From Maribacter algarum (ex Zhang et al. 2020) (GTDB lineage Bacteria > Bacteroidota > Bacteroidia > Flavobacteriales > Flavobacteriaceae), in contig NZ_VATY01000002.1 in the NCBI RefSeq assembly GCF_005885635.1, positions 186,001 through 250,000 on the forward strand: a stretch of 64,000 bases of DNA. The letters are read 5' to 3'. The notes under the pieces are model-generated. The model did no database searches and was not told the DNA's origin. It saw nothing but the letters and a program-made list of their open reading frames with translations. The position numbers and the translations under genes were made by a program. Positions 46,037 to 54,545 of the stretch are shown here, one piece after another. Positions within the stretch are counted from its first letter, which is position 1. Every line of letters starts with the position of its first letter.

Positions 46037-46573
46037 ATGAACATTAAAACCAGATATTTAATATTTAAAATTCTCTTCAAACAAAATTTCCGGGCTTTTG
46101 TCAGCAAACTTCCATGGAAAAGAAAGAGATTAACAAAATGGGAAAGAGTTAATTTAATTGACTTCCCTCAATTTTATATAATAACAACAGTACATACTGT
46201 GAAAGACAATGGTGGTATTTATTCAGAAAATATTACAAGGTTAGATAAGGATGTAGATTTTTTGAATCTAGAGAATAAGGTTTTAAGACATTTAGATGAT
46301 TCTATTTGGCATATTAAACAGGACTTCGCAAGAAATTGGTATCGGAAAGTTGGCGAACTAACCAATCAGAAAAATGTCAATCGACTATTAAAAAATTCCA
46401 AAATGGTTTCAATAAATAGAAATAATCAATTTTTAGAAATTAATTCGACTATTAATCGTGGTTCAGGAAAGTATGACTTCAAAAAAAAATCTATTCGATT
46501 GAATCTACCGATTAACTCAGGAGAATTATACGACGGTATTGAAGAGGCATTATCCGCATGTAATAAATTATAA
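46037..46573 (+). CDS. Hypothetical protein, unrecognised
   Basis: A 178-aa basic, Asn/Lys/Ile-rich protein with no signal peptide, membrane segment or motif I can name. The base composition is more A/T-rich than its neighbours, suggesting recent acquisition. It begins 7 bp after the DUF4442 stop, so it may be carried on the same transcript. The frame is clean with no internal stop, but coding status rests on length and position only. Confidence 0.6.
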   Translation: MNIKTRYLIFKILFKQNFRAFVSKLPWKRKRLTKWERVNLIDFPQFYIITTVHTVKDNGGIYSENITRLDKDVDFLNLENKVLRHLDDSIWHIKQDFARNWYRKVGELTNQKNVNRLLKNSKMVSINRNNQFLEINSTINRGSGKYDFKKKSIRLNLPINSGELYDGIEEALSACNKL

Positions 46574-46684
46574 TGTAACAAAAATTGAGATTTTCGCACC
46601 AATAGGCATCAATCAATAATAGATTCCCTTCTTTACTGAAATGAATTCAGCACGGGCTTGGGAATGAAATTAAAATCATTATTT

Positions 46685-47482
46685 ATGAACGCACACGAAA
46701 TAGATTACGAGATTTACGGAGAAGAAATGCAGTATGTTGAAATAGAACTTGACCCGCAAGAGGCTGTTGTAGCTGAAGCCGGAAGTTTTATGATGATGGA
46801 TTCAGATATTAAAATGGACACCATTTTTGGAGACGGCTCTAATCAAGAAAAAGGAGTTCTCGGAAAGATTTTTTCAGCTGGAAAGCGAATGCTTACAGGG
46901 GAGAGTTTATTTATGACCGCTTTCCTGAATATTGGACAAGGAAAAAAGAAAGTAAGCTTCGCTTCTCCGTATCCCGGAAAAATCCTACCTATAGATTTAT
47001 CTGAAAAGCAAGGCAAGTTCATCTGTCAAAAGGATGCTTTTCTTTGCGCTGCCAAAGGTGTTCAAGTTGGAATCGAATTCTCTAAAAAACTTGGAAGAGG
47101 CCTATTTGGGGGTGAAGGTTTTATCATGCAAAAATTAGAGGGTGATGGTATGGCTTTTGTTCACGCCGGCGGAACCATGGCCAAAAAAGAACTTAAAGCT
47201 GGAGAAGTTTTAAAAGTAGATACAGGCTGTATTGTAGGATTTAGTCAAACGGTGGATTATGATATCGAGTTTGTTGGAGGAATCAAAAATACCGTCTTTG
47301 GAGGCGAAGGACTCTTCTTTGCAACGCTGCGTGGTCCAGGAACAGTATATGTGCAATCATTGCCATTTAGCAGATTAGCCGGTAGGGTACTGGCTTCAAT
47401 TCCCAGAGGCGGTAAGGACAAAGGTGAAGGAAGTATATTAGGAACCCTTGGTGATATAGTTGGAGGTGATAGAGGGTTTTAA
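46685..47482 (+). CDS. AIM24/TIGR00266 family protein
   Basis: Beta-rich cytosolic protein of the TIGR00266 (YcaO-unrelated, AIM24-like) family: EMQYVEIELDPQEAVVAEAGSFMMMD at the start, KGVQVGIEFSKKLGRGLFGGEGFIMQKLEGDG in the middle, and GLFFATLRGPGTVYVQSLPFSRLA near the end. Start ATG 46685 (MNAHEIDY) matches relatives; an ATG at 46664 and TTG at 46658 are alternatives. Two pseudo-symmetric halves form a trefoil-like fold. The biochemical role is not established. A long palindrome follows the stop. Confidence 0.85.
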   Translation: MNAHEIDYEIYGEEMQYVEIELDPQEAVVAEAGSFMMMDSDIKMDTIFGDGSNQEKGVLGKIFSAGKRMLTGESLFMTAFLNIGQGKKKVSFASPYPGKILPIDLSEKQGKFICQKDAFLCAAKGVQVGIEFSKKLGRGLFGGEGFIMQKLEGDGMAFVHAGGTMAKKELKAGEVLKVDTGCIVGFSQTVDYDIEFVGGIKNTVFGGEGLFFATLRGPGTVYVQSLPFSRLAGRVLASIPRGGKDKGEGSILGTLGDIVGGDRGF

Positions 47483-47500
47483 AATTTCTTTTTAACTCTA

Positions 47501-47570
47501 CAGTCAGTTCGAGCGGAGTCGAGAACGGGTTTAGGAACCCAGCAAATCTTGACTCCGCTCGATGTGACTG
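47501..47570. repeat. Long imperfect palindrome (REP-like hairpin, possible terminator)
   Basis: Two 24-nt arms, 47501-47524 and 47547-47570, are nearly perfect inverted copies (three mismatched positions). The loop holds a smaller GGGTTTAGGAACCC hairpin. The arm core is TCGAGCGGAGTC, a dispersed flavobacterial motif. A run of T follows at 47573-47577, so it could end transcription of the AIM24-like gene. Confidence 0.75.
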
Positions 47571-47622
47571 CCTTTTTGATTTAACTTTGTATTTCTAACC
47601 TCGTATTTCGTACTTTCAATTT

Positions 47623-48276
47623 ATGGATTTCCAAAACCAAATCAACTTCCTCAAAGCACTTCAAAAGAACAACAACAAGGAATGGATGGATGCCAATCGA
47701 AAGTGGTACAAGGAAGTACGTGATGATTTTATTGGCTGGTTGGATGAAATGAATGTCAAACTAGCGGCTATTGATAACGAATATTACGATACGCCCGGTA
47801 AAAAAGGAATCAACCGCATCAATAACAATTTAATGTTCCATCCCAACAAACCTATTTATAAAGACCATTTTGGGGCGGGATTGGACAAACGCCCGAACAC
47901 GGGAGACTTCTATGTTGAAATCGGAATAGAACGTTGCATGTTTGCTGGTGGACTTTGGCGCCCCGACCCAAAACGACTGCGAAGTATTCGAGATGCTATT
48001 GATTACGATGGGGAGGAATTGCAGAAGATCCTGAATAAAAAATCCTTCAAAAAGACCTTTGGCGGTTTGTATGAAGATGTAAAGCTCACAAATGCTCCCA
48101 AAGGCTTTTCAAATGACCATCTGCATATTGATTTATTACGAAATAAAACCTTTGCAGTCGCAATGGAGTTTTCTTCAAAAGAAGTACTCAAAAAAGACTT
48201 TGGTAAAAAGCTGATTTCGGTTTACAAAGAAATGCTTCCATTTCGTAGGTATTTGAATCAGGCGGTTACGGTTTAG
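47623..48276 (+). CDS. DUF2461 family protein (TIGR02453)
   Basis: A 217-aa cytosolic protein: FLKALQKNNNKEWMDANRKWY at the start, then INNNLMFHPNKPIYKDHFGAGLDKRP and YVEIGIERCMFAGGLWRPDP, all typical DUF2461 blocks. Function unknown; widespread in bacteria and fungi. Full length with an ATG start. No operon partner on its strand. Confidence 0.9.
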   Translation: MDFQNQINFLKALQKNNNKEWMDANRKWYKEVRDDFIGWLDEMNVKLAAIDNEYYDTPGKKGINRINNNLMFHPNKPIYKDHFGAGLDKRPNTGDFYVEIGIERCMFAGGLWRPDPKRLRSIRDAIDYDGEELQKILNKKSFKKTFGGLYEDVKLTNAPKGFSNDHLHIDLLRNKTFAVAMEFSSKEVLKKDFGKKLISVYKEMLPFRRYLNQAVTV

Positions 48277-48472
48277 TTTTTTACAGACAGATGCAATTTT
48301 GATTCCATACGGCTTTTTTGATTTTTCTTAGTTCTTCTAAAAAGCAACCCCGTAGCGTCGGGGCCAAATATTGAGGGGACTTTATCAACTTGACTGCCTG
48401 TAGCAGGAGTGCACAAACCATTCGTTTAAGTCTGAAACCCATATCGTTTGCAGGTTTGGTTGTGTGGTGGTT
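48277..48472. other. Intergenic region with a GC-rich hairpin
   Basis: The space between the convergent DUF2461 and GNAT genes holds a short perfect hairpin, CCCCG at 48348-48352 with CGGGG at 48359-48363. It lacks a good T run. Otherwise nothing recognisable. Possibly a remnant of a dispersed repeat. Confidence 0.4.
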
Positions 48473-48883
48473 TTATTTTTTCAATTTGTTTATGTCGTCC
48501 AAAAAATAACAAAATTCATATTGTGTCATTCCTATTTTTGGGTAATACGGAATAGCCTCCGGAGCAGCAAGTAAAATGAGTTTTGCTTTTGGTGCATTTA
48601 ATTTGGTTTGTCGTATTAATTCTTTTCCAATCCCTTGTTTTTGATAATCTTTATTAACTGCTAAATCCGACAAATAGGTGCAGAACATAAAATCAGTCAT
48701 TGAGCGACTGATTCCAACAAGTTTTCCATTATCCCGTGCAGTTATTATTAAATTTCCATGTTCCAACATTTTGGCAAGTCGGTCAGGATCATTTACGGGT
48801 CTTCTATCTCCAAGAGTAGAATTGACTAAAACTTCTTTGAATTCGTCAACACCCAATTTATATTCTATTTTATATTCAATCAT
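48473..48883 (-). CDS. GNAT-family N-acetyltransferase
   Basis: A 136-aa acetyltransferase. The acetyl-CoA pyrophosphate loop QKQGIGKELIRQT (about 86-98) follows the strand CTYLSDLAVNKDYQ. ITARDNGKLVGISRSMTDF forms the preceding beta-strands. Acceptor unknown. A/T-rich and flanked by loosely packed genes, in an accessory-like stretch. Confidence 0.88.
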   Translation of the reverse strand: MIEYKIEYKLGVDEFKEVLVNSTLGDRRPVNDPDRLAKMLEHGNLIITARDNGKLVGISRSMTDFMFCTYLSDLAVNKDYQKQGIGKELIRQTKLNAPKAKLILLAAPEAIPYYPKIGMTQYEFCYFLDDINKLKK

Positions 48884-49123
48884 TGTTCTTTCTCAACTGA
48901 CATACAACTGCCTTGTAAACTTACTAGTCTATATACAGTTGCTCATCATAAATTATTAACTATTCTCCTATTTGTAGATTTTATATTGTTTTTAAATAGT
49001 GTTATTCAAATTGGTTTTTACCATAATTCCAATGCGCTTTAAACCGAATAGTTAATTTAGTTATGTCTTTGGCATCTGCTTTTGTACTTTTTGATTTTTA
49101 TTCTGGTATTAGCTTCTTATTTT
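48884..49123. other. Intergenic region, nothing recognised
   Basis: A 240-bp A/T-rich gap between the GNAT and DUF6434-type genes. I see no RNA gene, strong hairpin or coding frame beyond a shadow frame at its left end. Confidence 0.4.
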
Positions 49124-49702
49124 CTATAATTTTAGGTCAGTTTTAGAATATTTATTGTCTCCTCGTTTTGATTTCTTAATCATCCAAAACTTAATGGCGT
49201 CATTTCTGGTCTTATTCGGATTGTCTTTTAAAAAATCCCTTATGTAAGTATTATATTCAAATTGCGGGGCTATTACTTTTAAGAAATTAGGATCTCTTTT
49301 TAATCGCTGTTCTTTATGCCATTCATTTATCAAATCTGAATACGTTTTTTTGCCCGTATTCTTTTTGAAATAGTCTAATAGGTGTGTAGTAAAGTGAAAT
49401 TTATTACCAACAATAGCTTTAAAAAAAGCTTTCTTTTCTCGATAACTTCTATATTCAATACCAATGATAGTTTCCTTTGTTATTGGTTCAGTTGGATTTG
49501 GTAGTTTTTGTCTTTTTATAGATTTTGTTTTTGGAATTTTTCCTGTTTCAAGATATGCTATAATTCTATTTGATATTTCTATTTTTCCTCCGTCACTATT
49601 AATTCCATTTTTACTGCAAAATTTAGTTAATTCCACTTTTAGCCAATAAAAATCTTTGAAATTTTGAACAGTAATTTTTTTGTCTAAAATAGGTCTTCCC
49701 AT
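49124..49702 (-). CDS. SAP-like/DUF6434 domain protein
   Basis: A 192-aa basic protein in two parts. The N-terminal 60 residues (FYWLKVELTKFCSKNGINSDGGKIEISNRIIAYLETG) have the helix-turn-helix-like pattern of a SAP DNA-binding motif. From about 90 (FFKAIVGNKFHFTTHLLDYFKKN, then TYSDLINEWHKEQ) it resembles DUF6434. The pattern repeats once more near the C terminus (YIRDFLKDNPNKTRNDAIKFWMIKK). Nucleic-acid binding is likely, a specific role is not known. ATG at 49702 lies 21 bp after the epimerase stop. Confidence 0.7.
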   Translation of the reverse strand: MGRPILDKKITVQNFKDFYWLKVELTKFCSKNGINSDGGKIEISNRIIAYLETGKIPKTKSIKRQKLPNPTEPITKETIIGIEYRSYREKKAFFKAIVGNKFHFTTHLLDYFKKNTGKKTYSDLINEWHKEQRLKRDPNFLKVIAPQFEYNTYIRDFLKDNPNKTRNDAIKFWMIKKSKRGDNKYSKTDLKL

Positions 49703-49723
49703 GTTCGTAATTATATTCAGTTT

Positions 49724-50455
49724 TTAATCCGCCACAAGTCTGAACAAGGTGAACGAATCATACTTTGGCTGATATCCAACTTTTTCTATAGACTCTGTTA
49801 TATCTAGTCTTTTGTGTCTATTATTTGAAATTGCGTTTAGCACTTCGTATTGGATATTAGTTGTTTCTATACATCCAATCAATAATTGGTTAAAATCATC
49901 AGGATGCAAAAATGCAGATAAATCACGTGCATTCATTTCGGTAAAGTCCTTTGGAAACTCGTAAGCTCCAATTCTCAAGCAAATTGCAGAAATGCCATTA
50001 TTATTCGCATGGTATGCTGCCAACGCTTCTCCGAAACATTTTGAAACTCCGTAAATGTTTTTCGGTTTTACAAGCATATCCTTGGTAACTTGCACGTCAA
50101 TCGGATAACTTTCGATTGTCTGGGCACTACTGGCAAAAATTAACCTTTTACACTTTGATTCTACGGCCGCTTTAAAAATATTCTGTGTTGTTTTTATGTT
50201 TGTTTCTAGAATTTTTTCTGATTCTGAAACTGGGTCAACTATTCCTGCTAAATGGATAATGGTGTCAATTCCTCGGCATAGTTTTGAGCAAATTCTAAAA
50301 TCCATTAAATCCGCTCTTTCAATTCGTACATTTTCGGTAAAAGTCTTGTCATCTGTTATAATGTCAGCAAGGGTTATTTCATATTTATGATTGAAATTTT
50401 GAACAAAATGTTTTGCTATTTTACCAAACCCTCCAGTTATCAAGATTTTCTTCAT
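49724..50455 (-). CDS. NAD-dependent epimerase/dehydratase (extended SDR)
   Basis: A 243-aa SDR-type protein with GxxGxxG-like motif TGGFGKIAKH (8-17), DTIIHLAG near 66, and YGVSK (catalytic Tyr and Lys) near 134-138. It resembles UDP-sugar or uronate epimerases and dehydrogenases but is short, lacking part of the substrate-binding domain. Substrate unknown. Confidence 0.83.
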   Translation of the reverse strand: MKKILITGGFGKIAKHFVQNFNHKYEITLADIITDDKTFTENVRIERADLMDFRICSKLCRGIDTIIHLAGIVDPVSESEKILETNIKTTQNIFKAAVESKCKRLIFASSAQTIESYPIDVQVTKDMLVKPKNIYGVSKCFGEALAAYHANNNGISAICLRIGAYEFPKDFTEMNARDLSAFLHPDDFNQLLIGCIETTNIQYEVLNAISNNRHKRLDITESIEKVGYQPKYDSFTLFRLVAD

Positions 50456-50578
50456 CTAATATATTGTGTTTTGAATATGGGTAATAGCAATTGAATAGAT
50501 TTACGAATGTACTCACACAAATACTAACCATAAAATCGTAAATATTTTTCTATTGTACAGGTTTTAAATCAAAATAGA

Positions 50579-51667
50579 CTATTCATTTATAGTCGTCTTA
50601 CTTAAAGATAATCGCAATAAATCATTCGCAATGGGATTAACACTAGATTGTGCTCGTGAAGTATTTGAAAGAATAATACTTACCGCTTTTTTCTCTGGAA
50701 CAATAAAAAGAAACGAAGTACATCCAGTTTGTGCTCCAGAATGTCCTATAATAGCACCTTCATAGGGTTTCGGGTTGTACAAAAACCAACCGAATCCATA
50801 GGCATTATTTTCTTTTTCTAAACTGTGATGTTGGCGCATCTCTTTAAGTGTTTCTTTTTTTACTAGTGTGTGGTTGATAACCGCATCGCCAAACTTTAGC
50901 ATATCACCTATTGTCGTATAAAAACCACCGGCAGGAATTCTATTACTCAAATTATTTTCTTTGGCAGGTTTTGCCTTTCCCTTACCATTATTTCGAGTGT
51001 ATAGTTTTGATTCGTTTTCCAATACTTCTCCAAATTTTTCAACGCCCGTATGGGTCATTCCCGCTTTAACGAAAATATTTTGGTGCATATAGGCTTCAAA
51101 AGTTTGCTCAGTAACTTTTTCCAGGATTGCACCCAATACCGTATAGCCATAGGTAGTATACGAATATTGAGTGCCCGGCTCAAACAACAAGTCACGGTCT
51201 TTAAATAGGCTCAGTGCATCATACAAAGTTGGGTACTCTGTGGTTGTATTTGACTCCCGACCATCTTTATACCCCGAAATACCAGAGGTATGTGATAATA
51301 GGTGTCTTATGGTTATTTGTGTTTTTTTATGTTTGGGATAATCGGGTAAATAAGTTTGTATAGGAGCATCTAAGTCAATTTTCTCTCGTTCAACCAATTG
51401 CATAACCGCCAAAGCCGTCATTGTTTTAGCTATGGAACCCATTCGCATTTTAGTATTGGAGTCCAAAAGCTTTCCTGTATCTTTATCTGTATAACCGGCT
51501 GTAGCTTGTTCAATAATTTCACCATCTACAGCATAAGCTGCAGCAACACCCATCACCATTTTATCTTCAACTATTTTATCAAGTTGGCTCTGAATATTAT
51601 TGTTTTTTTCTTGTGCGATGCCATTAAAAGCAACGAGTAGTAGAATTAAAATACTATATCTTTTCAT
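50579..51667 (-). CDS. Exported class C beta-lactamase-family serine hydrolase
   Basis: Signal peptide (KRYSILILLLVAFNGIAQ) from the ATG at 51667; a frame extension to 51694 has no supporting features. Catalytic SxxK is GSIAKTM, the second element is YSYTTYGY (Tyr-Thr-Thr instead of Tyr-x-Asn), and HSGAQTG is the KTG-equivalent. Family members are D-aminopeptidases, esterases or DD-peptidases rather than true beta-lactamases. Part of a run of - strand exported hydrolases. Confidence 0.88.
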   Translation of the reverse strand: MKRYSILILLLVAFNGIAQEKNNNIQSQLDKIVEDKMVMGVAAAYAVDGEIIEQATAGYTDKDTGKLLDSNTKMRMGSIAKTMTALAVMQLVEREKIDLDAPIQTYLPDYPKHKKTQITIRHLLSHTSGISGYKDGRESNTTTEYPTLYDALSLFKDRDLLFEPGTQYSYTTYGYTVLGAILEKVTEQTFEAYMHQNIFVKAGMTHTGVEKFGEVLENESKLYTRNNGKGKAKPAKENNLSNRIPAGGFYTTIGDMLKFGDAVINHTLVKKETLKEMRQHHSLEKENNAYGFGWFLYNPKPYEGAIIGHSGAQTGCTSFLFIVPEKKAVSIILSNTSRAQSSVNPIANDLLRLSLSKTTINE

Positions 51668-51767
51668 TTCGAATGGATTTAAAAGTTGAAACAAATTTAG
51701 AGAGACATTTTAAGTTAGCTATTGATTTTATTGGGTTTGGGACGAATGACTTCCTTTTAGGGGCGAA

Positions 51768-52982
51768 TTAATTGTCAATTGATTTTACAATTGCGCGTAA
51801 GAACGCTATTGATTCTTTTTCTCTAAAACTACTTTCATCATTTGTGATACCATAATTATTATTTGCTGCCGATTTTACAATGATAATATTGCGTTTTGGA
51901 TTAATATATATTAATTGATTGTATATACCCATAGCTGCATACTCTCCTTCGCCCCCTTCAAAGACCCACCATTGAAATCCATAACCGAAATCATTATTTG
52001 AATTTTCATTTTCACCAGGAAGGAGATGGGGTGCATCGGGAGTAATGGATTGCGACACCCATTTTTTTGGAATTAGTTGTTTACCATTCCAGTTACCTTC
52101 ATGTAGAAATAACAATCCGAATTTAGCGTAATCCACAAGGGAAGCACTTAAACCGGCTGCTGCGAATTCATTGCCCTGATTGTCAATAACCCAATATCCT
52201 TTTCGCTCCATTCCCAATGGTTGCCATAATTTTTTCTCTAGATAGTTGGATACTGTAGTACCTGTTGCCCTCGAGACTATCATACCTAAAACCTGCGTAT
52301 CAGAACTATTATAGCGGTTGAAAGTGCCTTGCGGTTTGTCGTATTTTAAGGTTTTTACAAAGGATTCAAACGAACGCCCTAATGCCAGAGTTCTACCAAA
52401 CCGATTGATGTCGGAATCGCTATCACTATAATCTTCATTCCAACTCACACCTGATGACATTTGCAAAAGATTCTTTATGGTGACATGCTCGTAGGCTGAA
52501 CCCTTTAATTCTGGTAAATACTGATTTACGGAATCATTGACACCTTTTATATGACCTTCTTTAAGAGCAATGCCTACTAGTGCTGAAACAATTGATTTGG
52601 TTACAGACCATCCTATAGTGTGGTCTTCCGGTGTATTTTCTTGATAATACTTTTCAAAAAGAATAGTGTCATTTTTTAGCACCATTAATCCCGTAATATC
52701 TGTTTCTTGAATTAAATCTTCAGTTTTATGAGACTTACCATTGAATATATAAGTCTCAGGTAAATCAATCAAATTCTTTTTGAGAATGCTAACTGGATTG
52801 CCACTAGGCATGATTTCTCTGGTTGGGAAATAGTCTTCAATAGCCCGAAAGCGTTCCACTTGTTCCTTTCCGGAGAACATATTCATAGCAAATTGAAGAC
52901 GAGCTATTTTATTTCGGTTAATTATAAGTATGATAATAATAACCCCAACAACAGCAATTGAAATTTTTATAGATTTTTTCAT
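51768..52982 (-). CDS. Membrane-anchored class C beta-lactamase-family serine hydrolase
   Basis: A 404-aa protein with an N-terminal TM anchor (SIKISIAVVGVIIIILII). SxxK is WSVTKSI, Tyr-Asn-Ser follows in NRYNSSDTQVLG, and the C-terminal part has YAAMGIYNQLIYINPKRNIIIV, typical of 6-aminohexanoate-dimer hydrolase-like members. Its ATG lies directly against the stop of the preceding amidohydrolase gene (zero spacing), so the two are co-transcribed. Substrate unknown. Confidence 0.88.
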   Translation of the reverse strand: MKKSIKISIAVVGVIIIILIINRNKIARLQFAMNMFSGKEQVERFRAIEDYFPTREIMPSGNPVSILKKNLIDLPETYIFNGKSHKTEDLIQETDITGLMVLKNDTILFEKYYQENTPEDHTIGWSVTKSIVSALVGIALKEGHIKGVNDSVNQYLPELKGSAYEHVTIKNLLQMSSGVSWNEDYSDSDSDINRFGRTLALGRSFESFVKTLKYDKPQGTFNRYNSSDTQVLGMIVSRATGTTVSNYLEKKLWQPLGMERKGYWVIDNQGNEFAAAGLSASLVDYAKFGLLFLHEGNWNGKQLIPKKWVSQSITPDAPHLLPGENENSNNDFGYGFQWWVFEGGEGEYAAMGIYNQLIYINPKRNIIIVKSAANNNYGITNDESSFREKESIAFLRAIVKSIDN

Positions 52983-54518
52983 TTAGTCTATTTGCATGTA
53001 AGAGGTTATATCAACAGTTCTGCTAGTATCATTCGCGTCTTTTACGGCGTTGAGCATACTGTCTAACAATTTTCTATCAAAGACTTGACCTCTTACAATT
53101 ACTGTATTAATGGTCTTCGTATTCATAATATTTTCTAACGGATTTTTATTCAGCAGTACTAAATTCGCTTTATAGCCCGAATCAATGATGCCAGCATTGT
53201 TGTTCAACCATACAGCTGGTGCGGAAGTCGCAGAACGAATTACTTCTGAAGTAGACATTCCCATTTTATGTAATGATTGCAGTTCTTGATGTAAAGAAAA
53301 CCCGGGTACTTTAACGGATAAATTATTATCTGTTCCTGCAAGTATTTTTACACCCCTATCGTGCAGATTTTTACCGACCCGTTCGCAGGCTTCGGCATAG
53401 ATGCTCCAAAATAGTCTGCGTTTATTCTTTGATTCCTCACTAAGTCCCTCAGGGTATTTAACTCTATTAAATTGAGGTAACCAACCCAAACCTCCTTCCG
53501 GAATATATTTAATTCCTTCACTAATCCCTGGGTTAACATATTCAATTTCTACCTCGCTTAATAAACCATCTAAATCTTCCTTTTGTCTGAGATGTGTATG
53601 CCATCCCCATAAAACCGAAGTGACTGCGATATCATTTTTCAGTAAAGCTTCAGAAACAGCATCGCTACGCTCATCAATAAAATTGAAAAAAGTTTCCTTG
53701 TTTTCTCTAAGTTGAGGATTACCAAACTCACGAAACAGACCATTCATTATTTCCTCAAAATGGGCTACTTCGCGTTGATTTCCATTCCAGACATCTTTTA
53801 AATCCAGATGAATTGGAATGTGCCCAACAACATCAATTTCTTTTATTTCTGAAATGGCTAAGTAGCTTTCCCTATTCAATTGGCTGTATATTTTTATGCC
53901 ATCATATCCTTGTTCAATGTATTTGACTACTTTTTCTTTTGCATCTGAAGCATTAGTCACATTGCTGTAGCCTTGTGTGTATGACATGAACAATCCCTCC
54001 CAAAAATCAAAACTGGCTAATCGGGGAGAAGCTACATATAAGTCAGGACCAATGCCCCCTTTTTTAATTTCTTCGCGCCAGCTGAGATGTTCTTCTGTAC
54101 CAATCATTTCACGTACATGCGTAACACCATTGGCCAAATAAAGCAATAAATCATTTGGGCTTTGAAACATATGTACATGGGAGTCTATCAATCCGGGAAT
54201 CAAGTATTTTCCGTTCCCATCTATTGTTTTGGTTTGTTTCGGGATATTTGATATGGTGTCAATAGTTGTAATGAGTCCTTTTTCGATTACAATGGTTCGA
54301 TTAGGAAGTAGACTATCCCCTTCGGGGGATAAAATAGTTACATTCTTAATGGCAAATGAACCTTCATAGGGTGTGAACTGCCTCGTATCTACAACCTCAG
54401 TAAGACCACCATACATACGCGAACGTTCTCGATTTGCTAAAAAGGCAAAGATGATTAGTAAAACTATATTTAATAGAAAGAAGTATTTAAGCCATTTGAA
54501 GATTTTCTTTTTGCTCAT
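52983..54518 (-). CDS. Membrane-anchored amidohydrolase (copy 1 of a tandem pair)
   Basis: Metal-dependent amidohydrolase with an N-terminal TM (about 12-27). HxH in GLIDSHVHMFQ (near 109-119), later His in VVGHIPIH, and the metal Asp in AGTDNN near 398. The imidazolonepropionase/prolidase-like C terminus NLVLLNKNPLENI follows. It shares long identical blocks with the next gene (SPNDLLLYLANGVT, NTKTINTVI), so they arose by duplication. The active site faces the periplasm. It is followed without gap by a serine hydrolase. Substrate may be a peptide or cyclic amide; unproven. Confidence 0.88.
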   Translation of the reverse strand: MSKKKIFKWLKYFFLLNIVLLIIFAFLANRERSRMYGGLTEVVDTRQFTPYEGSFAIKNVTILSPEGDSLLPNRTIVIEKGLITTIDTISNIPKQTKTIDGNGKYLIPGLIDSHVHMFQSPNDLLLYLANGVTHVREMIGTEEHLSWREEIKKGGIGPDLYVASPRLASFDFWEGLFMSYTQGYSNVTNASDAKEKVVKYIEQGYDGIKIYSQLNRESYLAISEIKEIDVVGHIPIHLDLKDVWNGNQREVAHFEEIMNGLFREFGNPQLRENKETFFNFIDERSDAVSEALLKNDIAVTSVLWGWHTHLRQKEDLDGLLSEVEIEYVNPGISEGIKYIPEGGLGWLPQFNRVKYPEGLSEESKNKRRLFWSIYAEACERVGKNLHDRGVKILAGTDNNLSVKVPGFSLHQELQSLHKMGMSTSEVIRSATSAPAVWLNNNAGIIDSGYKANLVLLNKNPLENIMNTKTINTVIVRGQVFDRKLLDSMLNAVKDANDTSRTVDITSYMQID

Positions 54519-54545
54519 GGGTATTGATTTTATGGTTGTATGGTA

